Notes: generated from the letters alone by a model not told the origin. Shown: positions 7,521 through 15,916, numbered from the stretch's first letter. The stretch: 64,000 nucleotides of DNA from Gracilimonas mengyeensis (GCF_900182705.1 NZ_FXTP01000009.1:62001-126000), one strand, 5' to 3'. A program made the numbers and translations.

Positions 7521-8177
7521 TCAGGCTTGCTGTGTTTGATGGTACCTCCGAAACACGAACCAGGAACCCCATAGCACTGCAGTTAACCCGATGGTAGTAT
7601 AAATAGCCGGCATGGGATTATCCAGTGAACTTACTGATCCGGCATAAGAAGCTATCAGGGCATAGGGCACGCTGCTTAACAGCCAGGCCGTTAAGAATCG
7701 TGAAAAAGACATTCCCGTGATACCTGCCAGGCAAGCGGATACTTCCGGGAAGATAGGTACAGCCCGGCTCATCAGGATCATCACAAAACCGTATTGTTGA
7801 AAGGTTTCTTTAGCTTCAATTCTGCGTTGTTCATCCCGAACAATGAAGGAAAACAATACATCTCCGTATCTGCTGCTGATTGCATAGCCTGCAATACCAG
7901 CCAAAAACATCCCGGCGATGGCACTGATTCCTCCATAGGGAAACCCGAGAAAATATCCGGATAGAATGGTGATGGTGAGCGTGGGTACGGCTACAAATAA
8001 ATCAGAAAAAAGTAGCAGTATAACCAGGCTACCTACTAATAGCGGGGATAAGTCCTGTGCACTCTGTAGCCAGAGTTTACTTTGTTCAATGGTTAACACT
8101 CCGGTTAGATTAGCGATTAAGAAGGTAGAGGCAAAGGCCGTAGCCAGCACAAGTATGAGTTTAGCCAGATCTTTCAT
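7521..8177 (-). CDS. VTT-domain (TVP38/TMEM64, DedA-like) membrane protein
   Basis: 218 residues with about five to six hydrophobic segments. An N-terminal helix comes first, followed by a VTT core with the re-entrant-loop signature FPYGGISAIAGMFLAGIAGYAISSRYGD and the motif MSRAVPIFPEVSACLAGITGMSFSRF, where the R-x-x-P arrangement is typical. Proteins of this group act in the cytoplasmic membrane and some flip phospholipid or undecaprenyl-phosphate carriers; the activity here is unproven. Co-directional with the SDR gene upstream (25-base gap). Confidence 0.85.
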   Translation of the reverse strand: MKDLAKLILVLATAFASTFLIANLTGVLTIEQSKLWLQSAQDLSPLLVGSLVILLLFSDLFVAVPTLTITILSGYFLGFPYGGISAIAGMFLAGIAGYAISSRYGDVLFSFIVRDEQRRIEAKETFQQYGFVMILMSRAVPIFPEVSACLAGITGMSFSRFLTAWLLSSVPYALIASYAGSVSSLDNPMPAIYTTIGLTAVLWGSWFVFRRYHQTQQA

Positions 8178-8202
8178 AGGTATATTTTGATTTATTGAGT
8201 TT

Positions 8203-8946
8203 TTAGTTTTCGCCGCCGTTCTTGAGAATACGGTCGGCCAGGGCGGGACTAAGTCGGTGTAACAGCTTCAGCAGTTTTACTTTCCCAATGGCAATTTCAT
8301 AGCGGTTTCTTCTGAACTTTGTGAGGAATTCCTGTACCAGCTGCTCGGTAGATATTTTATTCTTACCACGGCCTTTTGTCATATTGGTATCTACGATGGG
8401 TGGAATAATTTCGAATACACGAATGCCGTGACCTTCGAGCTGATAGCGCAGGGACTTGCTAAAGATGTGGATGGCTGCTTTGGTACCGCAGTATACCGGG
8501 GCCTGCTTTTTCGGGGAAAGGGCAAGACCAGAAGAAATATTAACAATAGCCGGTTGACGATTCATGGATAACACAGGCAGCAGTAAGCCGGTGAGTGCCA
8601 AAGGAGCATACAGGTTTACCTGAAGCTCCTGCTGGATTTTTTCGGTGATGTGCTGTTCATCCCAAAAAGAATAATTGTACTGAATGGCGGCATTGTTAAC
8701 CAGTATATTGGTGTCGGGATGCTTTTTCTCAATGAACACGACCAGCTTCTCGAGCTCGTCCTTGTCAGCTAAATCACACCTAAAAGGAATAATATCATCA
8801 GATAGGGACCTAAGATCCTTAAATTTCTTTTCATCCCGTCCCACGGCTATTATCGTGTTATTTTGTTGGATGAATGCCTTGGTAAGGGCTTTGCCAATGC
8901 CAGCGGTGGCCCCGGTGATTAATATTTTGTTGTTTTCCAGTTCCAT
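8203..8946 (-). CDS. Short-chain dehydrogenase/reductase (DltE/SDR type)
   Basis: 247 residues. It has the TGATAGIG nucleotide-binding loop (about residues 11-18), VNNAAIQ, the catalytic Ser in NISSGLAL and YCGTKAA (YxxxK). After the active site the sequence FEIIPPIVDTNMTKG resembles the DltE-like, oxidoreductase-of-unknown-substrate group. The arginine in VGRDEKK suggests NADP(H). It is probably transcribed with the VTT protein and methyltransferase genes downstream. The Crp/Fnr gene that ends at 9039, 92 bases upstream, also reads in this direction. Confidence 0.9.
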   Translation of the reverse strand: MELENNKILITGATAGIGKALTKAFIQQNNTIIAVGRDEKKFKDLRSLSDDIIPFRCDLADKDELEKLVVFIEKKHPDTNILVNNAAIQYNYSFWDEQHITEKIQQELQVNLYAPLALTGLLLPVLSMNRQPAIVNISSGLALSPKKQAPVYCGTKAAIHIFSKSLRYQLEGHGIRVFEIIPPIVDTNMTKGRGKNKISTEQLVQEFLTKFRRNRYEIAIGKVKLLKLLHRLSPALADRILKNGGEN

Positions 8947-9038
8947 AGGTCAAACCTTATTGGGTTGTGGTTAATCAGGACTGAAAAACTATGGGAAGGG
9001 AAGTGCTAATCCATTTACATAGGTAAATAAATCAGGAT

Positions 9039-9623
9039 TTATTGCTTGGCCCGGATGCGGCTGAGTTGTGTAGGGGTAATACCAAGGTAAGAGGCGATAT
9101 GATATTGGGGGATACGCTGTTCCATATCAGGATAGTGCTCCCGGAATAGTCTATAGCGTTCGGAAGCGTCCAGCGTAACCAACTGAATTTCCCGGGTTTC
9201 TTTGTTGACAAAATACTGTTCGGCAATGATGCGGGCCATTCGCTCCACTTCCCGGTGCTCATCATACAAAGCAGTAAAATCCGCATAGTGGCATTGGAGC
9301 AGGGTTACATCAGTAAGGCATTCTATATCAATGAGATTCTTTTGCCCGGTAACCAGGGAAGAATAAGCACCTGTAAAATTCCCCTGGGTGAAAAAATGCT
9401 TGTTGTAGGTGTCTCCGCTTGGGGTTTGATGATAAGCACGGAGAATACCATCCACTACAAAGCCCATGTTTTGAGAATGCTCTCCGGCCCGTGCAAAGTG
9501 ATGTCCTTTTTCAAAATGTTTAACGGTAAATAACTGAAGGATGGCATTGGTTAATTCCTCACCAATCTCCACCAATCCATTGAGTTTTTGAGTCAGCATT
9601 TGTTGATAATCCGATCGGGACAT
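9039..9623 (-). CDS. Crp/Fnr-family transcriptional regulator
   Basis: 194 residues. The effector barrel is recognised by EKGHHFARAGEHSQNMGFVVDGILRAYH, and the C-terminal helix-turn-helix by QRIPQYHIASYLGITPTQLSRIR, almost the same as in the regulator at 12365. No cAMP phosphate-binding cassette can be confirmed. The likely target is the co-directional SDR/VTT/methyltransferase run that starts at 8946, judged by proximity only. Confidence 0.9.
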   Translation of the reverse strand: MSRSDYQQMLTQKLNGLVEIGEELTNAILQLFTVKHFEKGHHFARAGEHSQNMGFVVDGILRAYHQTPSGDTYNKHFFTQGNFTGAYSSLVTGQKNLIDIECLTDVTLLQCHYADFTALYDEHREVERMARIIAEQYFVNKETREIQLVTLDASERYRLFREHYPDMEQRIPQYHIASYLGITPTQLSRIRAKQ

Positions 9624-9691
9624 ATAGGGCAGGGGGGCTAATTATTTTTGAAATCCAAAGTTTTGATTCTTAGTGAGGCATCCATTTCTAC

Positions 9692-10390
9692 TTACTCTGA
9701 ACCTAAAAACCGGTCCAATAACTGTTCCATCATCTGGTGATTATCTGTATAAAGTTGCTTGTTTAACATGGTGTTGGCATGCTGAATAAACGGTCCTTTA
9801 GCCTTAGCCAGTTCATCGGTACTGTTTTTGATCAGGGCGGCCAGTCCTTCTTGGGTCATTTCCATATGAAATTGCAGGCCCAGCACCCGCTCATTCCATA
9901 AAAATCCCTGTTTATTACATCCTTTACTGGCAGCCAGCGGCAACGCGCCTTTTGGTATTTCAAAACGGTCGCCATGCCAGTGCAGCACGGTTTGTTGTTT
10001 TGGAAAAGAGTGGAACAGAGGATGTTCTATGGCCTTTTCTGTCCACTTCAATGGAAACCAGCCGATTTCTTTTTGAGGCATTGGTGTTACTTCTGCATCC
10101 AGCACATCAGCAATAAGTTGAGCGCCCAGGCAAATACCCAGCACTTTTTTGTTGAGTGTAATGCATTCTTTGATGAATGCTTTTTCCCGGCGCAGCCATA
10201 GATATGCTTCCTCATCCGCTACGCCCATGGGACCACCCATAACGACCAGTGCATCAATTTCTTGAGGTGAGGGCAGCTCTTGGCCATCAAATAAAAAAGT
10301 GCCTGTCAATATATGGCCATTCTCCTCCGCCCAGGTTTTGATGTATCCGGGGTTTTCGAAGGAAACGTGTTGGATGTAATGGATACGCAA
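9692..10390 (-). CDS. Class I glutamine amidotransferase (GMP-synthase-like domain)
   Basis: 232 residues. The nucleophile elbow KVLGICLGAQLIADVL carries the catalytic cysteine (about residue 88), with the histidine in LQFHMEMTQE. The early VVMGGPMGVADEE segment is the oxyanion-hole region. This is a stand-alone amidotransferase of the YfeJ/GuaA-like group, probably cytoplasmic. Enzymes of this group hydrolyse gamma-glutamyl bonds; no partner synthetase is adjacent, so the true substrate is unknown. Confidence 0.9.
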   Translation of the reverse strand: MRIHYIQHVSFENPGYIKTWAEENGHILTGTFLFDGQELPSPQEIDALVVMGGPMGVADEEAYLWLRREKAFIKECITLNKKVLGICLGAQLIADVLDAEVTPMPQKEIGWFPLKWTEKAIEHPLFHSFPKQQTVLHWHGDRFEIPKGALPLAASKGCNKQGFLWNERVLGLQFHMEMTQEGLAALIKNSTDELAKAKGPFIQHANTMLNKQLYTDNHQMMEQLLDRFLGSE

Positions 10391-10549
10391 AATAGAAGCA
10401 TTAAGAGGTTATAGGAAAAGGAATTAATGTAGCCGAAAAAACCTACAGATGACAAAAGCATTTATTAAGCAGCTAAAGTATATCATCCGTTTGAGGTGGC
10501 TTAAAGTTAACCTTCAGGAGCTTCTGAACCCCTGAAGGCATTCACATTG

Positions 10550-11305
10550 CTACTTCTGCACTTTATAGGGCAGGCTCAAATCACCGGAAAGTACCTCATA
10601 TACCGCGTATACACCAAGCATCGGCATGTTTTCTTCCGTGGACACTTCCATGTAAGCCGTTACTCCATCATAGTTGAACGAGGTTTTGTGGTGCACCCGT
10701 TGGGCCGGAACGGCTACCCGTACAGCCTGATCTCTGAATACTACAGAAAAACCGGGTGAGTCAAGGTATATGGGCATGCCGGGATTGGTGGCCGGTAGCA
10801 CTACGCTTTGGTCTTCAGGCTTAAAAGCTTTAACGGAAAGTCCGCCAGCTACGCGTTGATCTTCCACAAGTACCACCCAGTGCGTATGAAACTGTTTGCC
10901 GTCGTTTTCATAATTGCGATCGTTGTTTTCATCCCAAAGCGGGGTATCGTCAAAATCGGGATGAGAGGTGATAGCAAAGGCCAGAATACCTTCTGTATCT
11001 CCAAATCCTACATCGGCCGGACTTAAGCTGGTAGGGAACACATATCCCAGAACCGGCGCTCCGTTTAATTGTCCTGCCGCAGTTGGAGTGGTATTCCCGG
11101 CTTTACTTTCCACCCGCATTTCAAATACCAGAAGATCCAGGTCTTCCTGGTAGCTTACTTTGGCTTTGGTAAGGTTCATATCTGCGGTATTCAACCGGCT
11201 GATCTGTTTTTTAGAAAGTCTTTGAGCGTATGAAAATTCGGTTCCCAGCCATGTGATTAGTACAAATACTAAGAAAAAAGTTGAGTGAGTTTTAATGTTG
11301 GTCAT
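10550..11305 (-). CDS. Secreted protein of unknown function
   Basis: 251 residues with a clear signal peptide (hydrophobic FFLVFVLITWLGTEFSYAQ, cleavage after the AQ near residue 28). The mature part is beta-rich, has no cysteine pairs and contains an acidic DENNDRNYENDG loop followed by FHTHWVVLVED. I do not recognise a family. The gene is divergent from a lysR gene at 11416 with a palindromic intergenic region, so control by that regulator is likely. It would be periplasmic or extracellular. Confidence 0.75.
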   Translation of the reverse strand: MTNIKTHSTFFLVFVLITWLGTEFSYAQRLSKKQISRLNTADMNLTKAKVSYQEDLDLLVFEMRVESKAGNTTPTAAGQLNGAPVLGYVFPTSLSPADVGFGDTEGILAFAITSHPDFDDTPLWDENNDRNYENDGKQFHTHWVVLVEDQRVAGGLSVKAFKPEDQSVVLPATNPGMPIYLDSPGFSVVFRDQAVRVAVPAQRVHHKTSFNYDGVTAYMEVSTEENMPMLGVYAVYEVLSGDLSLPYKVQK

Positions 11306-11355
11306 GATGTTTTGACTTGATTGAAATTGGAATCAAAAAGTAGCTGGATTGTCAT

Positions 11356-11403
11356 TATAAGTCTATCGATATTTACTTCTGATAGATATAAGTAAAACTT
11401 ATA
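11356..11403. promoter_or_regulatory. Probable LysR-type operator between divergent genes
   Basis: A perfect 17-bp palindrome TATAAGT-AAA-ACTTATA lies at 11387-11403, and a further TATAAGT half-site at 11356-11362, 31 bases upstream. It sits 13 bases before the lysR start and between the divergently transcribed secreted-protein gene and lysR, the usual location of a LysR binding region. Confidence 0.55.
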
Positions 11404-11415
11404 GTTTAAAAAGGT

Positions 11416-12312
11416 ATGGAAGTTCGACAGCTAAAATATTTGCTTTCAATAGGTCGTGAGGGAACGTTTACGGCAGCGGCCGAAAAACTGTTTATCTCAC
11501 AATCGGCTTTGTCTCAACAGGTGAAAAGCATGGAGGAAGAGTTGGGCGTGCCTTTATTTGACCGTTCCAGAAACAGGCTTCATTTTACGGAGGCTGGGGC
11601 ATTGCTGCATCAAAGAGCCAAACATATTGTACGTGAGGTTGAAGAGGCCAAAAAGGCCATCCATGAGCTGGAGCAATTGTACCGGGGAACGCTTCGTATA
11701 GGGGTGGTTCAAACCATTAATGCTTACTTGATCCCCAAAATTGTAGCACATTTTTCTTCCCGCTATCCTGAGGTGCAGCTGAGAGTGCATGAACTATCAG
11801 CCCCCGAAATTGAACGTCAGCTGAGCGAACACGAACTGGATTTGGGGCTCAGTTTTAAACCCACTGATTATCCAAAACTGACTTTTGATCCGCTTTTTGA
11901 AGAAGAGCTGATGTTAATAGTAAATCCCCAGCATCCGTTTGCAAGGCGTGAAGAGGTAGAAGCTAAAGCGCTTGAAAGTGAACAGTTGATGTTACTTTCG
12001 GAAGGTTACTGCACCCGGCGTATTTGGGATGAAGCGGCTAAAATGGCAGATATCAGTCCAAAAGTATTAATAGAAATGAATACAATCAGCAGTTTGCTCT
12101 CCGCATTGGAAGATCATCCCAAAGCCGGTACTATTTTACCTGCGCTAACCATGAAAATGAAAGCGGCTCACGGCCTCAGTGCCATACGAATCGTACATCC
12201 ATCTCCCACAAGAACGGCAGGAATCCTTTGGAGAGCACAAGGATACAGAAGTAAAGCTTCGCGGAAACTGGCAGAGATCGCGACCAACATGGTACAGGAA
12301 CTGAAACAGTAA
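11416..12312 (+). CDS. LysR-family transcriptional regulator (CynR-like)
   Basis: 298 residues, standard LysR length. The N-terminal winged helix (MEVRQLKYLLSIGREGTFTAAAE, SQSALSQQVKSMEEELGVPLFDR) is followed by a periplasmic-binding-protein-like co-inducer domain (GTLRIGVVQTINAYLIP). It is most like the CynR/CysB/OxyR-type group, but OxyR redox cysteines are not evident: the single visible cysteine is in SEGYCTRRIW. Divergent from the secreted-protein gene; an ACTTATA half-site also occurs just after the stop codon (12319-12325). Its ligand is unknown. Confidence 0.94.
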   Translation: MEVRQLKYLLSIGREGTFTAAAEKLFISQSALSQQVKSMEEELGVPLFDRSRNRLHFTEAGALLHQRAKHIVREVEEAKKAIHELEQLYRGTLRIGVVQTINAYLIPKIVAHFSSRYPEVQLRVHELSAPEIERQLSEHELDLGLSFKPTDYPKLTFDPLFEEELMLIVNPQHPFARREEVEAKALESEQLMLLSEGYCTRRIWDEAAKMADISPKVLIEMNTISSLLSALEDHPKAGTILPALTMKMKAAHGLSAIRIVHPSPTRTAGILWRAQGYRSKASRKLAEIATNMVQELKQ

Positions 12313-12364
12313 AAGTTCACTTATAGGACTTTCATTATAAAATTTTCAACAGCTTACTAAAACA

Positions 12365-12946
12365 TTGGCTTACAAGAAATTATTTACATACATCGGGCAA
12401 CATATTTCTCTGACGGAAGAGGACAAAGAGCAGATTAAATCATCTACCCGCATAAAAAAAGTTCGCAAACATCAGTTTGTAGCTGAGCAGGGGGAAGTCT
12501 GCCGGTATGAGAGTTTTGTGGTTGAAGGCTGTTTGCGCTGTTATCACACCGATGAAGAGGGAAAAGAACACGTGGTGCAATTTGCCATTGAGGACTGGTG
12601 GATTGCAGACTTGCAGAGCTTTCTGAGTCAAACACCAGCTAATTTCAGTGTGGATGCATTAGAGCCTTCCGTACTCATACAGTTCGAACATGAAGATCTG
12701 CAAGCTCTTTATAGAAAAATTCCTAAACTGGAACGCTTTTTTCGGTTGATTATTCAAAAGGCATTCATTGCTTCCCAAAACAGAGTAGTTGCTTCTTATA
12801 GTCAGGATGCGGGCAAAAGGTACATCGAATTCAGGAATCGGTATCCAACCATAGAGCAGCGGGTGCCCCAGTATATGATTGCTTCATACCTGGGTATCAC
12901 ACCAGAATTTTTAAGTAAAATTCGTAGCCGTTTTGGGGAAGATTAG
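12365..12946 (+). CDS. Crp/Fnr-family transcriptional regulator
   Basis: 193 residues from a TTG start at 12365. An in-frame stop at 12338 rules out an earlier start, and the next ATG lies inside the domain. The effector barrel (VRKHQFVAEQGEVCRYESFVVEGCLRCYH) carries cysteines but not the Fnr cluster pattern. The C-terminal helix-turn-helix reads QRVPQYMIASYLGITPEFLSKIR. The next genes downstream on the same strand, a SnoaL-like protein and DoxX, are plausible targets by position. Confidence 0.9.
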   Translation: MAYKKLFTYIGQHISLTEEDKEQIKSSTRIKKVRKHQFVAEQGEVCRYESFVVEGCLRCYHTDEEGKEHVVQFAIEDWWIADLQSFLSQTPANFSVDALEPSVLIQFEHEDLQALYRKIPKLERFFRLIIQKAFIASQNRVVASYSQDAGKRYIEFRNRYPTIEQRVPQYMIASYLGITPEFLSKIRSRFGED

Positions 12947-13057
12947 GGCAAATCTTAAACTGGTTTAAGCAAATTAAATAACCTACTTCATTGGCTTACT
13001 GTTACCTTCTGCATAGCTTATTTCTGGAATTAAACCACAATCAAAAAGAAATAAGTA

Positions 13058-13411
13058 ATGCAATCATTATCAGAAAATATCCACCGATTAAACGATTTGT
13101 TCAGCCGTGGAAAAGTGCTTGAAGCGTTCGACACATTCTATGCCGACGAGGTAGTAATGCAGGAAAATGAAGACGAACCAACCATTGGGAAAGCTGCCAA
13201 CCGAGAAAGAGAACAGGAGTTTTTAGCCAATGTAACGGAGCTAAGAAAGGCAGAACCGCTTAAGGTAGCGGTAGGGGTGCATTGTACTATGGTGGAATGG
13301 CACTTCGATTATACACATAAAGAATGGGGCGTTCGAAACTACCGGCAGGTATCGGTTCAAGAGTGGAAGGATGGCAAAATCGTCAAAGAGAAGTTTTACT
13401 ACGCAAATTAG
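13058..13411 (+). CDS. SnoaL-like / NTF2-fold protein
   Basis: 117 residues. The N-terminal helix with LNDLFSRGKVLEAFDTFYADEVVMQENEDEP and the closing beta strands (VQEWKDGKIVKEKFYYAN) are typical of SnoaL-like proteins of the NTF2 fold. Such proteins bind small hydrophobic molecules, and some are isomerases or hydrolases. No catalytic residue can be assigned. It is followed after 10 bases by the frameshifted doxX gene, so they were probably co-transcribed. Confidence 0.8.
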   Translation: MQSLSENIHRLNDLFSRGKVLEAFDTFYADEVVMQENEDEPTIGKAANREREQEFLANVTELRKAEPLKVAVGVHCTMVEWHFDYTHKEWGVRNYRQVSVQEWKDGKIVKEKFYYAN

Positions 13412-13421
13412 GGAGCAGGCT

Positions 13422-13873
13422 ATGTTATACAAATTTTTAGAAAGCCAGGAAGAATGGAGTCCGGTTATTATTCGCTATACGCTTGCCCTTGTTATTTTCC
13501 CTCATGGGGCGCAAAAGCTATTTGGATGGTTTGGCGGGTACGGTTTTACGGGCACTATGGAATTCTTTACTGCTACTGCAGGCCTCCCGTGGTCGGTAGG
13601 TTTTTTAGTGATATTGATAGAATTCTTCGTTCCGCTATTACTGATAGCCGGATTATTGGTCCGCCTGAATGCCATAGCAATTTTTGGATTATTTGTGGGT
13701 ATCATATTTACCTCCCACATCCAGTACGGGTTTTTCATGAATTGGTATGGAAACCAGCAAGAGAAGGTTTTGAGTTTCATCTGCTTGTATTAGGTATGGC
13801 CGCGGCCCTGATGGTATCAGGTGCCGGAAAAATTGCTTTAGATCAATACCTGTCTGACAAATTATCTGAATAA
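13422..13873 (+). pseudogene. DoxX-family membrane protein, interrupted by a one-base frameshift
   Basis: The frame starting at 13422 (MLYKFLESQEEW) encodes most of a DoxX/SURF4-like protein: four hydrophobic segments, PHGAQKLFGWFGG and FMNWYGNQQ. It then runs into TAG at 13791. The family's usual continuation, EGFEFHLLVLGMAAALMVSGAGK, is present in the neighbouring frame up to 13873. The consensus G between NQQ and EGFEFHL would be restored by a single extra G in CAAGAGAAGG around 13758-13764, giving 150 residues. Either a genuine inactivating deletion or a sequencing error. DoxX proteins are inner-membrane components linked to thiol redox systems. Confidence 0.85.
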
Positions 13874-13894
13874 ACCCGAAAATACACCAATAAC

Positions 13895-13929
13895 AAAAAA
13901 GCCTCTCTTTATGCAAGAGAGGCTTTTTT
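13895..13929. terminator. Bidirectional terminator between doxX and the tRNA array
   Basis: AAAAAAGCCTCTCTT pairs perfectly with AAGAGAGGCTTTTTT around a 5-base loop (TATGC). A-tract on one side and T-tract on the other make it able to end transcription from both the doxX side and the minus-strand tRNA operon. Confidence 0.85.
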
Positions 13930-13930
13930 A

Positions 13931-14006
13931 TGGTACCGCGTACGGGATTTGAACCCGTGCTACCGCCGTGAAAGGGCGGCGTCCTGGACCCCTAGACGAA
14001 CGCGGC
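13931..14006 (-). tRNA. tRNA-Glu (anticodon TTC), copy 1
   Basis: Read on the minus strand the gene folds as a full cloverleaf: acceptor GCCGCGT/ACGCGGT, anticodon loop CTTTCAC with anticodon TTC, T-arm GTTCAAAT. The 3' end reads A-CCA, so the CCA tail is encoded here (13931-13933), unlike the second copy. It differs from copy 2 at one position (13986 versus 14236) in the D region. Confidence 0.95.
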
Positions 14007-14094
14007 GTTAAAAAAACAATAATCAGAAAAATAGTGACCAACAAGCAGCATCAAAAGTTAGATTACTGTCTACTGGTCACTTGATATGGTATTG

Positions 14095-14169
14095 GGAGCC
14101 CGATGGGATTTGAACCCACGGCCTCTAGGGCCACAACCTAGCGCTCTAACCAACTGAGCTACGAGCTCC
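14095..14169 (-). tRNA. tRNA-His (anticodon GTG)
   Basis: Minus-strand cloverleaf with acceptor GAGCTCG/CGGGCTC, the extra G at position -1 opposite C73 that marks tRNA-His, D-arm AGCTCAGTTGG, and anticodon loop TTGTGGC with GTG. CCA is not fully encoded. Confidence 0.95.
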
Positions 14170-14183
14170 GTGTATAAATAATG

Positions 14184-14256
14184 TACCGCGTACGGGATTT
14201 GAACCCGTGCTACCGCCGTGAAAGGGCGGCGTCCTAGACCCCTAGACGAACGCGGC
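14184..14256 (-). tRNA. tRNA-Glu (anticodon TTC), copy 2
   Basis: Nearly identical to the gene at 13931-14006, with one substitution (14236). The three bases after the discriminator are not CCA. The tRNA-His gene separates the two copies. Confidence 0.95.
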
Positions 14257-14307
14257 ATCATATATAAATCAAATTTTCAAAAAGCTTAGAACAAGAATAA
14301 GCCAAAG

Positions 14308-14378
14308 AGGCGACAGGCGGACTCGAACCGCCGTACGAGGTTTTGCAGACCTCTGCCTAACCACTCGGCCATGTCGCC
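14308..14378 (-). tRNA. tRNA-Cys (anticodon GCA)
   Basis: Minus-strand cloverleaf with acceptor GGCGACA/TGTCGCC, anticodon stem GAGGT/ACCTC around loop CTGCAAA with GCA, and T-loop GTTCGAGT. 71 bases, a common length for tRNA-Cys; no CCA encoded. Confidence 0.95.
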
Positions 14379-14400
14379 TTAATAAAAGCAATCGAGTTTG

Positions 14401-14474
14401 TACGCCCGACAGGACTCGAACCTGTAACCTATTGCTTAGAAGGCAATTGCTCTATCCAGTTGAGCTACGGGCGC
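14401..14474 (-). tRNA. tRNA-Arg (anticodon TCT)
   Basis: Acceptor GCGCCCG/CGGGCGT, anticodon stem ATTGC/GCAAT with loop CTTCTAA carrying TCT, and T-loop GTTCGAGT. It decodes AGA/AGG. Confidence 0.94.
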
Positions 14475-14525
14475 TCAACTTGTACAAACATTTCAAAAAA
14501 CAAAAAGCAGTAACTGCTTTTTTAG

Positions 14526-14599
14526 TCGGGGAGACAGGATTTGAACCTGCGGCCCTTCGCTCCCAAAGCGAATGCGCTACCGGACTGCGCCACTCCCCG
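14526..14599 (-). tRNA. tRNA-Pro (anticodon TGG)
   Basis: Acceptor CGGGGAG/CTCCCCG, anticodon stem TCGCT/AGCGA with loop TTGGGA including TGG, D-arm GGCGCAGTCCGG. It is the first gene of the minus-strand tRNA run (Pro-Arg-Cys-Glu-His-Glu). Confidence 0.94.
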
Positions 14600-14659
14600 T
14601 AATCCGTTAACAGGACAGATTCCAAAAATACGGAGTTGAACATTTTGAGGCAAATATAA

Positions 14660-15790
14660 TTAAGAAATTTCTTCACTTATTTCTGTAATCAACTGCTTGG
14701 TGAACATCTTCCAGCTCAGTTGTTCCTTTAAAGGGATTAAAGCGGCTTTTATCTCCTTTAGCTGGTTGGGGTCAGTTAAGGATAATATCGCTTTTGACAG
14801 ATCTTTTACATCTTCTTTCTCTACAACCCATGCTGTTTTCTGGTGTTCTATGTGCTCGGTGAGTCCCTTTAAGTTCGTGACAATAGATGGAAGGTGAAAA
14901 TTGATGGCATTAGCCAAGATCCCACTTTGGCTGGCTGAACGATAGGGCATGACTAACGCATCTGAGAGTGTAAACAACTCAGCCATCTCTTCCTCACTTA
15001 CAAAACGGTCGTCAATGGTATAAAAACCCCGGTGTGTATCCTTAATCTTTGAAAGTATCGGTTCTTTATCCGTATAAAATTCCCCAACAATTAAAGGACG
15101 GATATGATGCTTCTCAAGATCAAGAGTATTTAGCGCTTCGATAAATAAATCGAGGCCTTTGTAAGGGCGAACCAATCCAAAAAACAAAAACACCTTATCC
15201 TTATTGGAGTAGCCAAAAGCATTACGAAGGCTATTTCGGGACTGAATGGGTTTCTTTTGCTCGTATACCGGATGAAAAAGTTTAATAATGGTTGACGATA
15301 CCCCAATCTTTTTGGCTTCATCACAACTTTTTTCGGATAAAAGAATCAGTGTGTCTGCTTTATCCAAAAGCGCTTTAGATAAGCGGTGACCTAAGGGGAA
15401 AGATTCATGAGGGACTACATTATGTGCAAGAACATGAACGGGTAACTTAGGTCGCTGCTTTTTTATTTCATTCATAACCTTTAGCAGAGCCAGGGCAAAA
15501 AAAGGATGCCAGTAACATAAGATTACATGATCCGGGTTATCCTCAAGGATCTGCCGGGCTGTTTTCTTCCAGTTAAAAGGATTACAGGAATGGAAAATCC
15601 GTTTGGCATAATTACCGGCTGCATCATCCTCTGTAAACTGGGATTTCCCCGGGAACAAAAACGAAGGGTACAGATAACTAAAATTGTAGGCATTCACATC
15701 AGTGATATCGTCTAAATTCCGATACAAATAATCACTAAAGGTGGCAATGCCTCCCCGGTAAGGAGGAAAAACACTTAATATAGAAATCAC
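14660..15790 (-). CDS. Glycosyltransferase family 4 (GT-B fold)
   Basis: 376 residues. The start MISILSVFPPYRGGIATFSDYLYRNL shows the N-terminal acceptor-binding glycine loop of GT-B enzymes. The C-terminal donor domain begins at FFGLVRPYKGLDLFIEAL (about residue 205) and contains the DALVMPYRSASQSGILANAI segment, where the E of the usual E-x7-E motif is replaced by S/Q. It probably transfers a sugar from a nucleotide donor to a cell-surface glycan at the cytoplasmic face. No other polysaccharide gene is adjacent. The tRNA-Pro gene follows 60 bases downstream. Confidence 0.9.
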   Translation of the reverse strand: MISILSVFPPYRGGIATFSDYLYRNLDDITDVNAYNFSYLYPSFLFPGKSQFTEDDAAGNYAKRIFHSCNPFNWKKTARQILEDNPDHVILCYWHPFFALALLKVMNEIKKQRPKLPVHVLAHNVVPHESFPLGHRLSKALLDKADTLILLSEKSCDEAKKIGVSSTIIKLFHPVYEQKKPIQSRNSLRNAFGYSNKDKVFLFFGLVRPYKGLDLFIEALNTLDLEKHHIRPLIVGEFYTDKEPILSKIKDTHRGFYTIDDRFVSEEEMAELFTLSDALVMPYRSASQSGILANAINFHLPSIVTNLKGLTEHIEHQKTAWVVEKEDVKDLSKAILSLTDPNQLKEIKAALIPLKEQLSWKMFTKQLITEISEEIS

Positions 15791-15916
15791 GGATTTTTAA
15801 AAAGATGGTACAGGTTAGCGTCAGCAAAAACAAACATAATACCTTGTAAATATTATGCTATTTTCATGCAAAATCCATTTCTTTGCAGGGCTAAATCAAA
15901 CGACTATTTATTATTT

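Noticed and set aside
13454-13789. Upstream part of the second plus-strand frame over doxX
   Set aside because: Only the last part after the frameshift is DoxX-like; the rest is a shadow of the true frame.
14070-14676. Open frames crossing the tRNA array
   Set aside because: They overlap confident tRNA genes and contain tRNA-derived translation only.
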